A stretch of DNA of 64,000 nt from Micromonospora sp. C28SCA-DRY-2 (GTDB taxonomy: Bacteria; Actinomycetota; Actinomycetes; Mycobacteriales; Micromonosporaceae), in NCBI RefSeq assembly GCF_030519475.1, contig NZ_JAUMKD010000003.1:310001-374000 (forward strand), read 5' to 3'. Under the pieces are notes generated by a model that had not been told where the DNA came from, made no database searches, and worked only from the letters and a program-made list of their open reading frames with translations. Shown piece by piece: positions 17,235 through 25,614 of this stretch. How positions within the stretch are numbered: the stretch's first letter is position 1; every line of letters begins with the position of its first letter. The translations under genes and the position numbers were made by a program.

Positions 17235-18172
17235 CAGGCACTCCGGTGCGGGTCGGGGTCGGCCGCCGCCGGCCGCGGGTCGAGGTCGGCCGGTTCCGGC
17301 CGCGGGTCGAGGCCGGGCGGCGCGGGCCGCGGGTCGGGGTCAGGCGGTTCCGGCCGCGGGTCGGGCCGGTCGGTGCCGCGCCGCTCGACCTCGCGTTGGG
17401 TGCGGTTCATCGCGCGCAGCCAGCGGTCCGGGTCGGCGGCGCGGCGCGCGTACCAGGCCGCCACCTCCGGGTGTGGCAGCACCAGGAACCGGTCGTCGGC
17501 CAGCGCCGCGCTGACGCAGTCGGCCACCTGCTCGCAGCTGACCGCGGTGGCGTCGAGCAGGGCGGCGCTGGTGTCGTCGGCGGCGGCCAGCATCGGCGTA
17601 CGGACCCCCTGCGGGCAGAGCGCCTGGACGGTGATCCCGCGGTGGGCGTAGCTCGCCCGCAGCCACTCGGCGAAGGCCAGCGCGGCGTGCTTGGTCACCG
17701 AGTAGGGCGCCTTGCCGAGCAGGGTGAGCAGGCCCGCCGCGGAGGCGGTGACCAGCAGCCGGCCACGGCCGGCGGCGAGCCAGTGCGGCAGCAGCTCGCG
17801 TGCGGCGAGCACGTGCGCCATCACGTTCACCCGCCAGGCCCGCTCCCACGCCTCGTCCGGGGCGTCGGCGCCGCCGGGCGGGGCCACCCCGGCGTTGGCG
17901 CAGAACAGGTCGACCGCGCCGAGGCGGTCGCGAGCGAAGCCGACCAGGGCGGCCACCCCGGCCGGGTCGGCCGCGTCACCGGGGCAGGCGTACGCCCCGA
18001 TCCGCGCCGCCACCTCCTCGGCCGCCGCGGCATCGACGTCGTTGACCACCACCCGGGCGCCGTCGGCGGCGAACCGGGTGGCCAGCGCCGCGCCGATGCC
18101 GGAGCCCGCCCCGGTCACCACCACGCCGGCCCCGGCCACGACCAGACCGCGGGGCGCGGCGGGCGCGGTCAT
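17234..18172 (-). CDS. SDR-family oxidoreductase with repetitive acidic/proline tail
   Basis: Short-chain dehydrogenase, 312 residues. Catalytic core 1-265: TGAGSGIG, ANAG in place of NNAG, active site YSVTK. The cofactor strand ends in VVNDVD, favouring NAD. The last 42 residues are a low-complexity tail of DPRPEP/DPRPAP units, unusual for the family and of unknown use. ATGA overlap with the upstream SDR and TGATG overlap with the downstream dehydrogenase make a tight three-enzyme operon. Confidence 0.88.
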   Translation of the reverse strand: MTAPAAPRGLVVAGAGVVVTGAGSGIGAALATRFAADGARVVVNDVDAAAAEEVAARIGAYACPGDAADPAGVAALVGFARDRLGAVDLFCANAGVAPPGGADAPDEAWERAWRVNVMAHVLAARELLPHWLAAGRGRLLVTASAAGLLTLLGKAPYSVTKHAALAFAEWLRASYAHRGITVQALCPQGVRTPMLAAADDTSAALLDATAVSCEQVADCVSAALADDRFLVLPHPEVAAWYARRAADPDRWLRAMNRTQREVERRGTDRPDPRPEPPDPDPRPAPPGLDPRPEPADLDPRPAAADPDPHRSA

Positions 18173-18939
18173 CCGGCGATCCGGCCGGCGAGGCCGACTC
18201 CGCCGTCGAGGACCAGGGTCTGCCCGGTGATCCAGGCCGCGTCGGCGGAGGCGAGGAAGGCGACCGCGCCGGCCACGTCCTCGGGTACGCCGAGCCGCCC
18301 CAGCGGGTACGCCCGGGCGACCTCCGCCTCCCGGCCCTCGTGCAGCGCGGCCGCGAACCGGGTCTTCACCACGGCGGGGGCGACGGCGTTGACCCGGATG
18401 GCCGGGGCCAGTTCGACGGCGAGGCAGGCGGTGAGGTGGTTGACGGCGGCCTTGCTGACGCCGTAGAACGCGATGCCCGGTGACGGCGTCAGCCCGGCGA
18501 TCGAGGAGACGTTGACCACGCAGCCGCCCCGCTCGGCCATCCCCGCGGCGCGGACCTCCTGCACCCAGCCGAGCGTGCCGACCAGGTTGACGTCGAGGAT
18601 CTTGCGGGCCGCGGCCAGGTCCAGCTCGGCCAGGGGCCCGTGGACCGGGTTGATGCCGACGTTGTTGACCAGGACGTCCACCGGCCCGAACGCCTCGGTG
18701 ACCCGGTGCACCGCCGCCCGGCGGTGCTCGGCGTCGTCGGCCCGGCCGGCCACCGCCACCGCGCGGCTCGGCCCGCCCAGCTCGGCGACCGCCTCGGCCA
18801 GCGCCTCGGGGTGGCGGGCGGTCAGGCCGACCCGGGCGCCCTCGGCGACCAGCCGGCGGGCGACGGCCAGGCCGATGCCACGGCTGGCCCCGGTGACCAG
18901 GGCGACCCGACCGGCCAACCGGGCTGAATCTGCATTCAC
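18169..18939 (-). CDS. SDR-family oxidoreductase, first gene of the second acyl-CoA operon
   Basis: 256-residue short-chain dehydrogenase with TGASRGIG, VLVNNVGINP, a VNVSS strand and catalytic YGVSK, ending AAWITGQTLVLDGG. The GTG at 18939 is set by the promoter: TTGACG, 17 bp, TACTAT and then seven bases to GTG, so the message is leaderless. A frame-open TTG farther up coincides with the -35 itself and cannot be the start. The gene heads SDR-SDR-dehydrogenase-TetR. Confidence 0.9.
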   Translation of the reverse strand: MNADSARLAGRVALVTGASRGIGLAVARRLVAEGARVGLTARHPEALAEAVAELGGPSRAVAVAGRADDAEHRRAAVHRVTEAFGPVDVLVNNVGINPVHGPLAELDLAAARKILDVNLVGTLGWVQEVRAAGMAERGGCVVNVSSIAGLTPSPGIAFYGVSKAAVNHLTACLAVELAPAIRVNAVAPAVVKTRFAAALHEGREAEVARAYPLGRLGVPEDVAGAVAFLASADAAWITGQTLVLDGGVGLAGRIAG

Positions 18940-18975
18940 GATGCAGATAGTAGGAGCCGGGGCCTGGCGCGTCAA
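18928..18975 (-). promoter_or_regulatory. Near-consensus leaderless promoter with overlapping palindromic operator
   Basis: Minus strand: -35 TTGACG (18975-18970), 17-bp spacer, -10 TACTAT (18952-18947), GTG start at 18939. The perfect 8-bp inverted repeat ATCTGCAT/ATGCAGAT around TCACG spans 18928-18948, overlapping the -10, the predicted transcription start and the start codon. A repressor bound here would block initiation directly. Confidence 0.8.
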
Positions 18976-19006
18976 CGACGGATGCCGATGACCATCTCAC
19001 AATCCG

Positions 19007-19048
19007 TTGACACGGCCACAGCGGTAACCGCACCGTCGGTGCATATAT
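19007..19048 (+). promoter_or_regulatory. Upstream control region of the thiolase gene
   Basis: TTGACA at 19007-19012 is a consensus -35, but no convincing -10 sits 17 bp downstream; CACCGT at 18-bp spacing is the best match. Two palindromes follow: GCGGTAACCGC (19021-19031) and GCACCGTCGGTGC (19030-19042), which share bases. One or both may be operators. Confidence 0.45.
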
Positions 19049-19071
19049 CTCTCCCCCGGAAAGGACCCACC

Positions 19072-20292
19072 ATGCCGGAAGCCGTCATCGTCGCCGCCGC
19101 CCGATCACCGATCGGCCGGGCGAACAAGGGCTCCCTGCGCGACCTACGCGCCGACGACCTGGCCGCCACCATCGTGCGGGCTGCCCTGGACCAGGTGCCC
19201 CAACTGGACCCGGCCGGGATCGACGACCTGATGCTCGGCTGCGGCCAGCCCGCCGGCGAGCAGGGCTACAACCTCGCCCGCGTGGTGGCCGTCCTGCTCG
19301 GCCTGGACCACCTGCCCGGCACCACCGTCAACCGGTACTGCTCCTCGTCGTTGCAGACCACCCGGATGGCGCTGCACGCCATCCGCGCCGGTGAGGGCGA
19401 CGCGTTCGTCTCGGCCGGGGTGGAGTGCGTCTCCCGGTACCACCGGGGACGCAGCGACGGGCACCCGGACAGCACCAACCCGCGGTTCGGCGACGCGACG
19501 GCGCGGACCGCCGCGCGGGCCGCCGGCGCGGCCCCGGACTGGCAGGACCCGCGCGAGGACGGCGAACTGCCGGACGTCTACGTCGCCATGGGACAGACCG
19601 CGGAGAACGTGGCCCAGTTGCGCGGGGTCTCCCGGGAGAGCCAGGACGAGTTCGCCGTCCGGTCGCAACTGCTGGCCGAGAAGGCGATCGCCGACGGCTT
19701 CTGGGCCCGGGAGATCACCCCGGTCACCGTGCCGGGCGGCGCGGTGGTCGCCGCCGACGACGGACCGCGCCCCGGGGTGACCCTGGCGGCGGTGGCGGCG
19801 CTGCCGCCGGTGTTCCGGCCGGACGGCACGGTGACCGCCGGCAACTCCTGCCCGCTCAACGACGGCGCCGCCGCGCTCGTCGTGATGTCCGACGTGCGGG
19901 CCCGGGAACTGGGCATCACCCCGCTGGCCCGGATCGTCGCCACCGGCCTGAGCGCCCTCTCCCCGGAGATCATGGGGCTGGGGCCGGTGGAGGCGTCCCG
20001 GCGGGCGCTGCGCCGGGCCGGGATGTCCATCTCCGACGTCGACCTGGTCGAGATCAACGAGGCGTTCGCGGCCCAGGTGCTGCCCAGTGCCCGCGAGCTC
20101 GGCGTCGACTGGGACCGGCTCAACGTCAACGGCGGCGCGATCGCGGTCGGGCACCCGTTCGGCATGACCGGCGCCCGGATCACCACCACGTTGCTCAACT
20201 CGCTGCGCTGGCACGACCGGCAGATCGGGCTGGCCACCATGTGCGTCGGCGGCGGCCAGGGCATGGCGATGATCGTCGAACGGCTCAGCTGA
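19072..20292 (+). CDS. Acetyl-CoA acyltransferase (thiolase)
   Basis: 406-residue thiolase that cleaves 3-oxoacyl-CoA with CoA to acetyl-CoA and a shortened acyl-CoA (or acts in reverse). The catalytic triad is complete: C90 in NRYCSSSLQ, H361 in GHPFGMTGAR and C391 in CVGGGQG. The ATG at 19072 is preceded by GGAAAGGA. It diverges from the SDR operon and supplies the last beta-oxidation step, completing dehydrogenase, hydratase, SDR and thiolase within 15 kb. It ends at a strong terminator. Confidence 0.95.
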   Translation: MPEAVIVAAARSPIGRANKGSLRDLRADDLAATIVRAALDQVPQLDPAGIDDLMLGCGQPAGEQGYNLARVVAVLLGLDHLPGTTVNRYCSSSLQTTRMALHAIRAGEGDAFVSAGVECVSRYHRGRSDGHPDSTNPRFGDATARTAARAAGAAPDWQDPREDGELPDVYVAMGQTAENVAQLRGVSRESQDEFAVRSQLLAEKAIADGFWAREITPVTVPGGAVVAADDGPRPGVTLAAVAALPPVFRPDGTVTAGNSCPLNDGAAALVVMSDVRARELGITPLARIVATGLSALSPEIMGLGPVEASRRALRRAGMSISDVDLVEINEAFAAQVLPSARELGVDWDRLNVNGGAIAVGHPFGMTGARITTTLLNSLRWHDRQIGLATMCVGGGQGMAMIVERLS

Positions 20293-20300
20293 CCAGAGCC

Positions 20301-20334
20301 GACCGGGCCCGGCACCACGGTGCCGGGCCCGGTC
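20301..20334. terminator. Bidirectional terminator between thiolase and substrate-binding protein genes
   Basis: Perfect 16-bp arms, GACCGGGCCCGGCACC and its complement, separated by two bases. The hairpin begins nine bases after the thiolase stop and lies before the convergent stop at 20401. Confidence 0.85.
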
Positions 20335-20400
20335 GACCCCGGCCGGGCCCGGCCGGCCCGAGGACGGACGTGGTCGAGCCGACCGCGCCCGGCGCCGGGT

Positions 20401-21687
20401 TCAGGACGCGGTGGGGATCCCGTTGGCCGGCGGGGTGACCGGGGCGGCGGTGTACTCCCGCACCGGGCCGTCACCCTCGTCGGTCTCGTACGCCGGCCCG
20501 AAGTACGCCTGCACGCCGCCGCTGACCCGGGTCAGCCGCTCGCCGCCGTAGCCGGAGTGGTCGGTCTCGGAGAAGCGCAGCGGCGCCAGCCCCGGGCCCT
20601 GGTAGCCGCCCCTGCTGACCGCCGCCAGCACCGACTCCCGGGTGAGATCCTTGCCGGCGGCCTGGAGCACCTGCACGAAGAGGTAGCCGACGGCCATCCC
20701 GTAGACGGTGTTGCCGTCGAACGGCGCGTCCCCGTTGTGCTCCTTGTTCACCTTGGTGAAGAGCTGGATCCACGGGTTCGCCGTGTCGTTCTGCATGGGC
20801 AGGTAGTTGACGCCGATCATGCCCTCCAGCAGCGGCGCGGCCTCGCCGAGCTGCTTGGCCAGGGTGGGGTGGTCGGCACCGACGTTGGAGACCAGCCACT
20901 GCGGCTTGAAGCCCAGCCGGGCCGCGGTGCCGACGGCCAGGGCGGTGAAGCCGGGCACGGTGGCCAGCACGACCACCTCGCAACCGGCGGCCTTGAACGC
21001 GCCGATCTGCGGCGCCACGTTGGTGTTGCTGGTGACGTACGTCTGCTTGGCCACCACCGCGCCCGCGCCGAGCACCTGCTCCACCCCGGCCAGGCTGTCC
21101 CGGCCGAAGTCGTCGTCCTGGCCGAGGAAGCAGACCTTCTTGCCGGGCAGCGCGGTCTTCACGTGGTTCGCCAGGATCTTGCCCTCCACCGTGTAGTCGG
21201 GGTTGAACCCGAAGGTGCCCGGATACTTGTCCGGCTGGTCCCAACTGCGGCTGCCGGAGGCGACGAAGAGATCCGGCACCCGGTTGCTCTTGAGGAAGTC
21301 GAGCACCCCGGTGTGGGTCGGCGTGCCCAGCCCGTTGAGCACCGCGAAGACCTTGTCCTGCAGGACCAGCTGGCGGACCACCTGCTGGGTGTTCGCCGGG
21401 TTGTACCCGTCGTCCATGATCTTGTAGGTGATCTTCCGGCCGTGCACGCCGCCGTTGGCGTTCACGTAGTCGAAGTACGCCTTGGTGGCTGGCGCGATCT
21501 TGGAGTAGCCGGCCGAGGCCGGGCCGGTCAGCGGCATGTGGGTGCCGACCACGATCTCGGTGTCGGTGACGCCGGGCACCGGCCCGCGTCCCGGCGACCC
21601 GCCGTCGTCGCCGCTGCACGCGGCGGAGGTGGCGAGCAGGGCGATGGCGGTGGCGATCGCGAGACCACGTCGTGTCGAGGGTGGCAT
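20401..21687 (-). CDS. Branched-chain amino acid/amide-type ABC transporter substrate-binding lipoprotein
   Basis: 428-residue periplasmic-binding-type lipoprotein. The signal peptide ends in the lipobox TSAAC, followed by a Gly/Ser/Asp linker and a Leu/Ile/Val-binding fold (TDTEIVVGTHMPLTG, then GFNPDYTVEGKILANHV). Proteins of this class bind amino acids but also amides, aromatic acids, urea or short acids, so the ligand is open. It is the last gene of the importer operon, where extra ribosome loading (GAGGAAAGG upstream) can give the excess of binding protein needed. Linkage to acyl-CoA catabolism suggests a carboxylate ligand. Confidence 0.92.
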   Translation of the reverse strand: MPPSTRRGLAIATAIALLATSAACSGDDGGSPGRGPVPGVTDTEIVVGTHMPLTGPASAGYSKIAPATKAYFDYVNANGGVHGRKITYKIMDDGYNPANTQQVVRQLVLQDKVFAVLNGLGTPTHTGVLDFLKSNRVPDLFVASGSRSWDQPDKYPGTFGFNPDYTVEGKILANHVKTALPGKKVCFLGQDDDFGRDSLAGVEQVLGAGAVVAKQTYVTSNTNVAPQIGAFKAAGCEVVVLATVPGFTALAVGTAARLGFKPQWLVSNVGADHPTLAKQLGEAAPLLEGMIGVNYLPMQNDTANPWIQLFTKVNKEHNGDAPFDGNTVYGMAVGYLFVQVLQAAGKDLTRESVLAAVSRGGYQGPGLAPLRFSETDHSGYGGERLTRVSGGVQAYFGPAYETDEGDGPVREYTAAPVTPPANGIPTAS

Positions 21688-21761
21688 GGGGACACCGACC
21701 TTTCCTCGGTCCGGTTTCTGGTGGGTGGGTGGAGCGGGTGCGGACGGGGCGCCGGACCGGT

Positions 21762-22877
21762 TCAGGACCGCCGGCGGCCCGGCAGCCGGGCGGCCAGCGC
21801 CCGGCCGAGGCGGGCCAGCAGGCCCTGCACGCCGCCGGGCGCGGCGATCATGACGACGATCAGGGTGACCCCGAAGATGGCCAGCGGAAGGTTGCCCTCC
21901 ATCCGCTGGGCCACGGCTGGGGAGAGGGTGAACTGCTCGGTCAGGGTGTGCGTGAGGTCGGGCAGGACCACCAGCAGGACGGCGCCCCAGAGCGCGCCGG
22001 CGAGGCTGCCCAGCCCGCCGATGACCACCGCCATCAGCAGGAAGAGCGACAGGGTCAGCGAGAACGCCCCGGGCGAGACGCTCTGCGCGAGCACGGCGAG
22101 CAGCGCGCCGCCGAGCCCGGCGCCGGCCGCGCTGACCACGAAGGCGAGCACCTGGGTGCGGGCCACGTGGATGCCGGCGAGGCGGGCGGCGACCTCGTCG
22201 TCGCGTACCGCCCGGAAGGTGCGGCCGTACCGGCTGCGGACCAGGTTGGCCAGCAGCACCAGGGCGAGCAGGGTGGCCGCCGCGGCGACCCAGAGCTGCC
22301 AGCGCTCGTAGGGGAAGTACGGGCCGAGCCCGGCCGGTGGCGGCTCCACCGGCACCGACAGCCCCTGCTCGCCGTTGAAGACGCCGTCGAAGGTGACGGT
22401 CAGCGCCGGCACCACCACCGCGACGGCCAGCGTCACCCCGGCCAGGTACGGCCCGCGCAGCCGGGCCGCGGCCACGCCGACCACGGCGCCGACCGCCAGC
22501 GCGGCCAGCACCGCCGCGGCCAGCGAGAGGGCGAGCCACCAGCCGCCGGTGAGTCCGGCGTCGAGGAACGCGGTCTGGCAGAAGGCCACCGTGTACGCGC
22601 CGGTGGCCATCAACGCGCCGTGCCCCAGCGAGAGCTGCCCGTTGAGTCCGGTCAGGACGGTCAGCCCGGCGGTGGCGCAGAGGTAGGCCGCCACGGTGGC
22701 GAGCTGGAAGTTGCGGAACGGGTCCAGGCCGTAGCTGACCGCCGTCAGCAGCAGCGCGGCGACCGCCGCGACGGCGAGGTGGCGCAGCAGGGTGGGGACG
22801 CGGCGCCCGCCGGCCGGTCCGGGGCCCGCGTCCGGCGCCGGGGTACGCGGCGGCGCGGCCGCCCGGGTGGCGCTCAC
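21762..22877 (-). CDS. livM: Branched-chain-type ABC transporter permease LivM
   Basis: 371-residue inner-membrane permease with about nine hydrophobic segments and the LivM/LivH signatures GLNGQLSLGHGALMATGAY and RDDEVAARLAGI (the loop that contacts the ATPases). The start is GTG at 22877, overlapping the LivH stop as GTGA. The N-terminal 28 residues are Ala/Pro-rich and cytoplasmic. Confidence 0.93.
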   Translation of the reverse strand: MSATRAAAPPRTPAPDAGPGPAGGRRVPTLLRHLAVAAVAALLLTAVSYGLDPFRNFQLATVAAYLCATAGLTVLTGLNGQLSLGHGALMATGAYTVAFCQTAFLDAGLTGGWWLALSLAAAVLAALAVGAVVGVAAARLRGPYLAGVTLAVAVVVPALTVTFDGVFNGEQGLSVPVEPPPAGLGPYFPYERWQLWVAAAATLLALVLLANLVRSRYGRTFRAVRDDEVAARLAGIHVARTQVLAFVVSAAGAGLGGALLAVLAQSVSPGAFSLTLSLFLLMAVVIGGLGSLAGALWGAVLLVVLPDLTHTLTEQFTLSPAVAQRMEGNLPLAIFGVTLIVVMIAAPGGVQGLLARLGRALAARLPGRRRS

Positions 22878-23752
22878 ACCCGCCTCGCGGCGACCGGGGC
22901 GAACAGCCCGCCGGGACGGACCAGCAGCACCGCCAGCAGCAGCACGAGCACGGCGAGCGGGGTGAGGTCGCTGCCGGCGTACCCGCTGACGTAGGAGAGC
23001 AGCAGGCCCACCGCGAGCCCGCCGACCACCGCCCCCGGTGGACTGTCCAGCCCGCCCACCACGGCGGCGGTGAACGCGGAGACGAAGACCAGGTCCATCG
23101 CGTGCGGGTGCAGGCCCAGCTCGGTGGGGATGACCAGCATGCCGGCCAGCGCGCCGACCCCGGAGGCCAGCGCCCAGCCGAGGGTGAGCATGCCGCCGAC
23201 GTTGACCCCGAGCAGCCGGGACACCTCGGGGGCGAACGCCGCGGCGCGCATCCGCAGCCCGACCGCGGTGCGGGTGAAGATCCAGGCCAGCCCGACCACC
23301 ACCACCCCGACCGCCGCGAACGCGAACAGGTCGTACGGGGAGAGCACGGCGACCCCGGCCACGGTGAGCGCGGACCGGGAGAACGGCGCCTCGGCGGGCA
23401 GGAACTCGTTGCCGTAGACCATGCCGAGGACCGCCTGGATCAGCAGCACCAGGCCGAGCGCGACGATCACCGGGTTGAGCGGCGACCGGTGGTCGACGAA
23501 GCGCATCACCGCCAGGTCGACAGCGGCGCCGAGCAGCAGCCCGGCGGCGAGCGCGGCCAGGAAGCCCAGCCAGTACGAGCCGGTCGCGGCCGACACGCTG
23601 TAGGCGACGTACGCGGTGGCCACGGCCATCGCGCCCTGGGCGAAGTTGACGATCCGGGCGGCCCGCCAGATGAGTACCAGGGCCAGCGCGAACGCGGCGT
23701 AGACCGCACCCCGGGACAGGCCGTCGAGGGTGAGGAAGACGAAGCGGTCCAA
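22874..23752 (-). CDS. livH: Branched-chain-type ABC transporter permease LivH
   Basis: 292-residue permease with eight or more membrane segments and typical LivH motifs (IVNFAQGAMAVATAY, ALGLVLLIQAVLGMVYG, GGLDSPPGAVVGG). The start is a rare TTG at 23752, chosen because GGGAGG sits five bases upstream and the family N-terminus (FVFLTLDGLSRGAVYAAFALAL) begins right there. It forms the membrane channel with LivM. Confidence 0.93.
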   Translation of the reverse strand: MDRFVFLTLDGLSRGAVYAAFALALVLIWRAARIVNFAQGAMAVATAYVAYSVSAATGSYWLGFLAALAAGLLLGAAVDLAVMRFVDHRSPLNPVIVALGLVLLIQAVLGMVYGNEFLPAEAPFSRSALTVAGVAVLSPYDLFAFAAVGVVVVGLAWIFTRTAVGLRMRAAAFAPEVSRLLGVNVGGMLTLGWALASGVGALAGMLVIPTELGLHPHAMDLVFVSAFTAAVVGGLDSPPGAVVGGLAVGLLLSYVSGYAGSDLTPLAVLVLLLAVLLVRPGGLFAPVAARRV

Positions 23753-23777
23753 CAGTCCTCCCGGGGGGACGAGGTGG

Positions 23778-24500
23778 TCAGAAACCGAGGTAGGCGTGGC
23801 GCAGGTCGTCGTCGTCGCGCAGCCGGGCGGCCGGGGCGGTGCTGACCACCCGGCCCAGCGCCATCACCACGCCCTGGTCGGCGACCGACAGCGCGCTGCG
23901 CACGTTCTGCTCGACCAGCAGCACGGTCAGCCCGGTGGCCTCGCGCAGCTGGCGCAGCAGCGCCATGGTCTGCGCGACCACCCGCGGCGCCAGGCCCAGG
24001 GACGGCTCGTCGAGCAGCAGCAGCCGGGGCCGGCCCACCAGCGCCCGGCCGAGGGCCAGCATCTGCCGTTCGCCACCGGAGAGCTGGTGGCCGAGGTGCC
24101 GCCGGCGCCGGGCCAGCGGCTCGAACAGCTGGTAGACCTCGTCCAGGGCGCGCGTCGCGTCGGCCCGGTCGCGCCGCCACAACCCGCCGAGCCGCAGGTT
24201 CTCGTCTACGGTGAGCTCACCGACCACGCCCCGCCCCTCCGGCACGTGCGCCATGCCACGCCGGACCAGCTGCTCCACCGGGACGCCGCGCAGGTCGTCC
24301 CCGGCCAGCGCGACCCGGCCGGCGAGCGGGCGCAGCATGCCGGAGAGGGCGCGCAGCAGGGTGGTCTTGCCCGCCCCGTTGGCCCCCACCACCGCCGCGA
24401 TGGTGCCGGCCGGCACGGTGAGGTCGACCCCGTGCAGCACCGGCGCGGCGCCGTAGCCGGCCACCAGCCCGCGCACCACCAGCAGATCGTCGCCGCTCAT
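23778..24500 (-). CDS. livF: ABC transporter ATPase LivF
   Basis: 240-residue ATPase with Walker A GANGAGKTT, signature LSGGERQM, Walker B LLLLDEP and switch His region LLVEQNV, all canonical. The LivF hallmarks GMAHVPEGRGVVGELTVDENL and the C-terminal AYLGF are present. It works as a heterodimer with LivG. It is preceded by a 24-codon mini-ORF bridging from LivG. Confidence 0.95.
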   Translation of the reverse strand: MSGDDLLVVRGLVAGYGAAPVLHGVDLTVPAGTIAAVVGANGAGKTTLLRALSGMLRPLAGRVALAGDDLRGVPVEQLVRRGMAHVPEGRGVVGELTVDENLRLGGLWRRDRADATRALDEVYQLFEPLARRRRHLGHQLSGGERQMLALGRALVGRPRLLLLDEPSLGLAPRVVAQTMALLRQLREATGLTVLLVEQNVRSALSVADQGVVMALGRVVSTAPAARLRDDDDLRHAYLGF

Positions 24501-24571
24501 GCCGGCACTCCGCTCCGCTGCGAGCCGGCACCAGGCACCACCGCGCTGAGCCTGACGATCCGCTCGCTCAT
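24497..24571 (-). CDS. 24-codon mini-ORF bridging livG and livF
   Basis: Reads MSERIVRLSAVVPGAGSQRS and four more residues, then stops. Its ATG overlaps the livG stop (ATGA, 24571-24568) and its TGA overlaps the livF start (ATGA, 24500-24497), so ribosomes could pass from livG to livF through it without release. This may be a coupling leader or part of a dispersed intergenic repeat family that keeps the frame. It has no recognisable function as a peptide. The perfect fit at both ends is the only evidence that it is translated. Confidence 0.4.
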   Translation of the reverse strand: MSERIVRLSAVVPGAGSQRSGVPA

Positions 24572-25353
24572 GCCGCCGCCTCGTCGACGGCGGCGCCGAG
24601 GTAGGCGTCGGTGACGGCCGGGTCGTCGCGGATCTCGTCGGGGGTGCCGGCGGCGATGACCCGGCCGAAGTCGAGCACCACGATCTCGTCGCAGACCGAC
24701 ATCACCAGGTCCATGTGGTGCTCCACCAGCAGCACCGCGCAGGGGTCGGTGTCCCGCCGGGGTAGTTGCCGGACCAGCTCCGCCAGCTCGGTGATGTCGT
24801 CGCCGCCGAGCCCGCCGGCCGGCTCGTCCAGCAGGAGCAGGCGGGGACGCGCGGCCAGCGCGCGGGCCAGCGCGACGCGCTGGCGTACGGCGAACGGCAG
24901 GGTGCCGGGCGCGGCGTCGGCGTGCCCGGCGATGCCCAGGCTGTCGAGCACGTCGAGGGCGTCCTGGCGTAGCCGGCGTTCGTCCCGGTCGCTGCGTGGC
25001 AGGCCGAGCAGCGCCGGGAGGAAGCCCGCGCGGGCGGTGTGCGTGGCGCCGGCCATTACGTTCTCCACCACGGTGAGCCCGGCGAAGAGCCCGGTGCCCT
25101 GCAACGTGCGGGCGATGCCGAGCCGGGTCAGCCGGTGCGGCCGGGGGCGCAGCGGCCGGCCGTCCAGGGTGATCGTGCCGGCGTCCGGCGGCACGAAGCC
25201 GCAGACCACGTTGAACAGGGTGGTCTTGCCGGCGCCGTTGGGACCGATCACGCCGACCACCCGGCCGGGCGGCACCCGCAGCGAGACGTCGTCGAGGGCG
25301 GTGAGGCCGCCGAAGCGCACCCCGATGTGGTGCAGCGCGAGCCCTTGCTCCAT
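24568..25353 (-). CDS. livG: ABC transporter ATPase LivG
   Basis: 261-residue ATPase, first gene of the importer operon. Walker A GPNGAGKTT and Walker B LLLLDEP are canonical, but the signature loop reads LPFAVRQRVALARAL instead of the LSxGxxQR form, a divergence seen in LivG-type proteins but strong here. ARTLQGTGLFAGLTVVENVM and LLVEHHMDLVMSVCDEIVVLD are typical LivG blocks. An ATP-site asymmetry in the LivF/LivG dimer is possible. Confidence 0.94.
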   Translation of the reverse strand: MEQGLALHHIGVRFGGLTALDDVSLRVPPGRVVGVIGPNGAGKTTLFNVVCGFVPPDAGTITLDGRPLRPRPHRLTRLGIARTLQGTGLFAGLTVVENVMAGATHTARAGFLPALLGLPRSDRDERRLRQDALDVLDSLGIAGHADAAPGTLPFAVRQRVALARALAARPRLLLLDEPAGGLGGDDITELAELVRQLPRRDTDPCAVLLVEHHMDLVMSVCDEIVVLDFGRVIAAGTPDEIRDDPAVTDAYLGAAVDEAAA

Positions 25354-25385
25354 TGACCCATCCCTCGTGACGGTGGGGCGTTATT

Positions 25386-25400
25386 TACACTGGGAGTGTA
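25386..25400. promoter_or_regulatory. Palindromic operator candidate upstream of the liv operon
   Basis: TACACT-GGG-AGTGTA, perfect 6-bp arms, 33 bp upstream of the livG start and inside the only AT-richer patch of the intergenic region. On the minus strand GTAAATAA overlaps it and could supply a -10. No regulator gene adjoins it, so the binding protein must be encoded elsewhere. The rest of 25401-25614 holds no gene that I can support. Confidence 0.5.
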
Positions 25401-25614
25401 CGTTTCTCGGGTGCCGCGTCAATACCTTCGATGCCCCCGCCGCCCGCCCCGGATCAACGATCCACCCCGGATCCGCCGGGCCGTCGAGAGCGATGGCGCG
25501 GCACCGGCCGGTCAGCCGGATCACGGCGCATTCTGCACTCCAGATGCGGCGCCGGCCCGCCGCCGCGCGAGGCGGCGACGGGCCGGGCCGTGGGGCGGCG
25601 CGCCCCGTGGAGAC

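Noticed and set aside
18940..19033. Longer N-terminus for the SDR at 18169
   Set aside because: The extra codons overlap the -35, the -10 and the operator; the GTG at 18939 fits a leaderless transcript.
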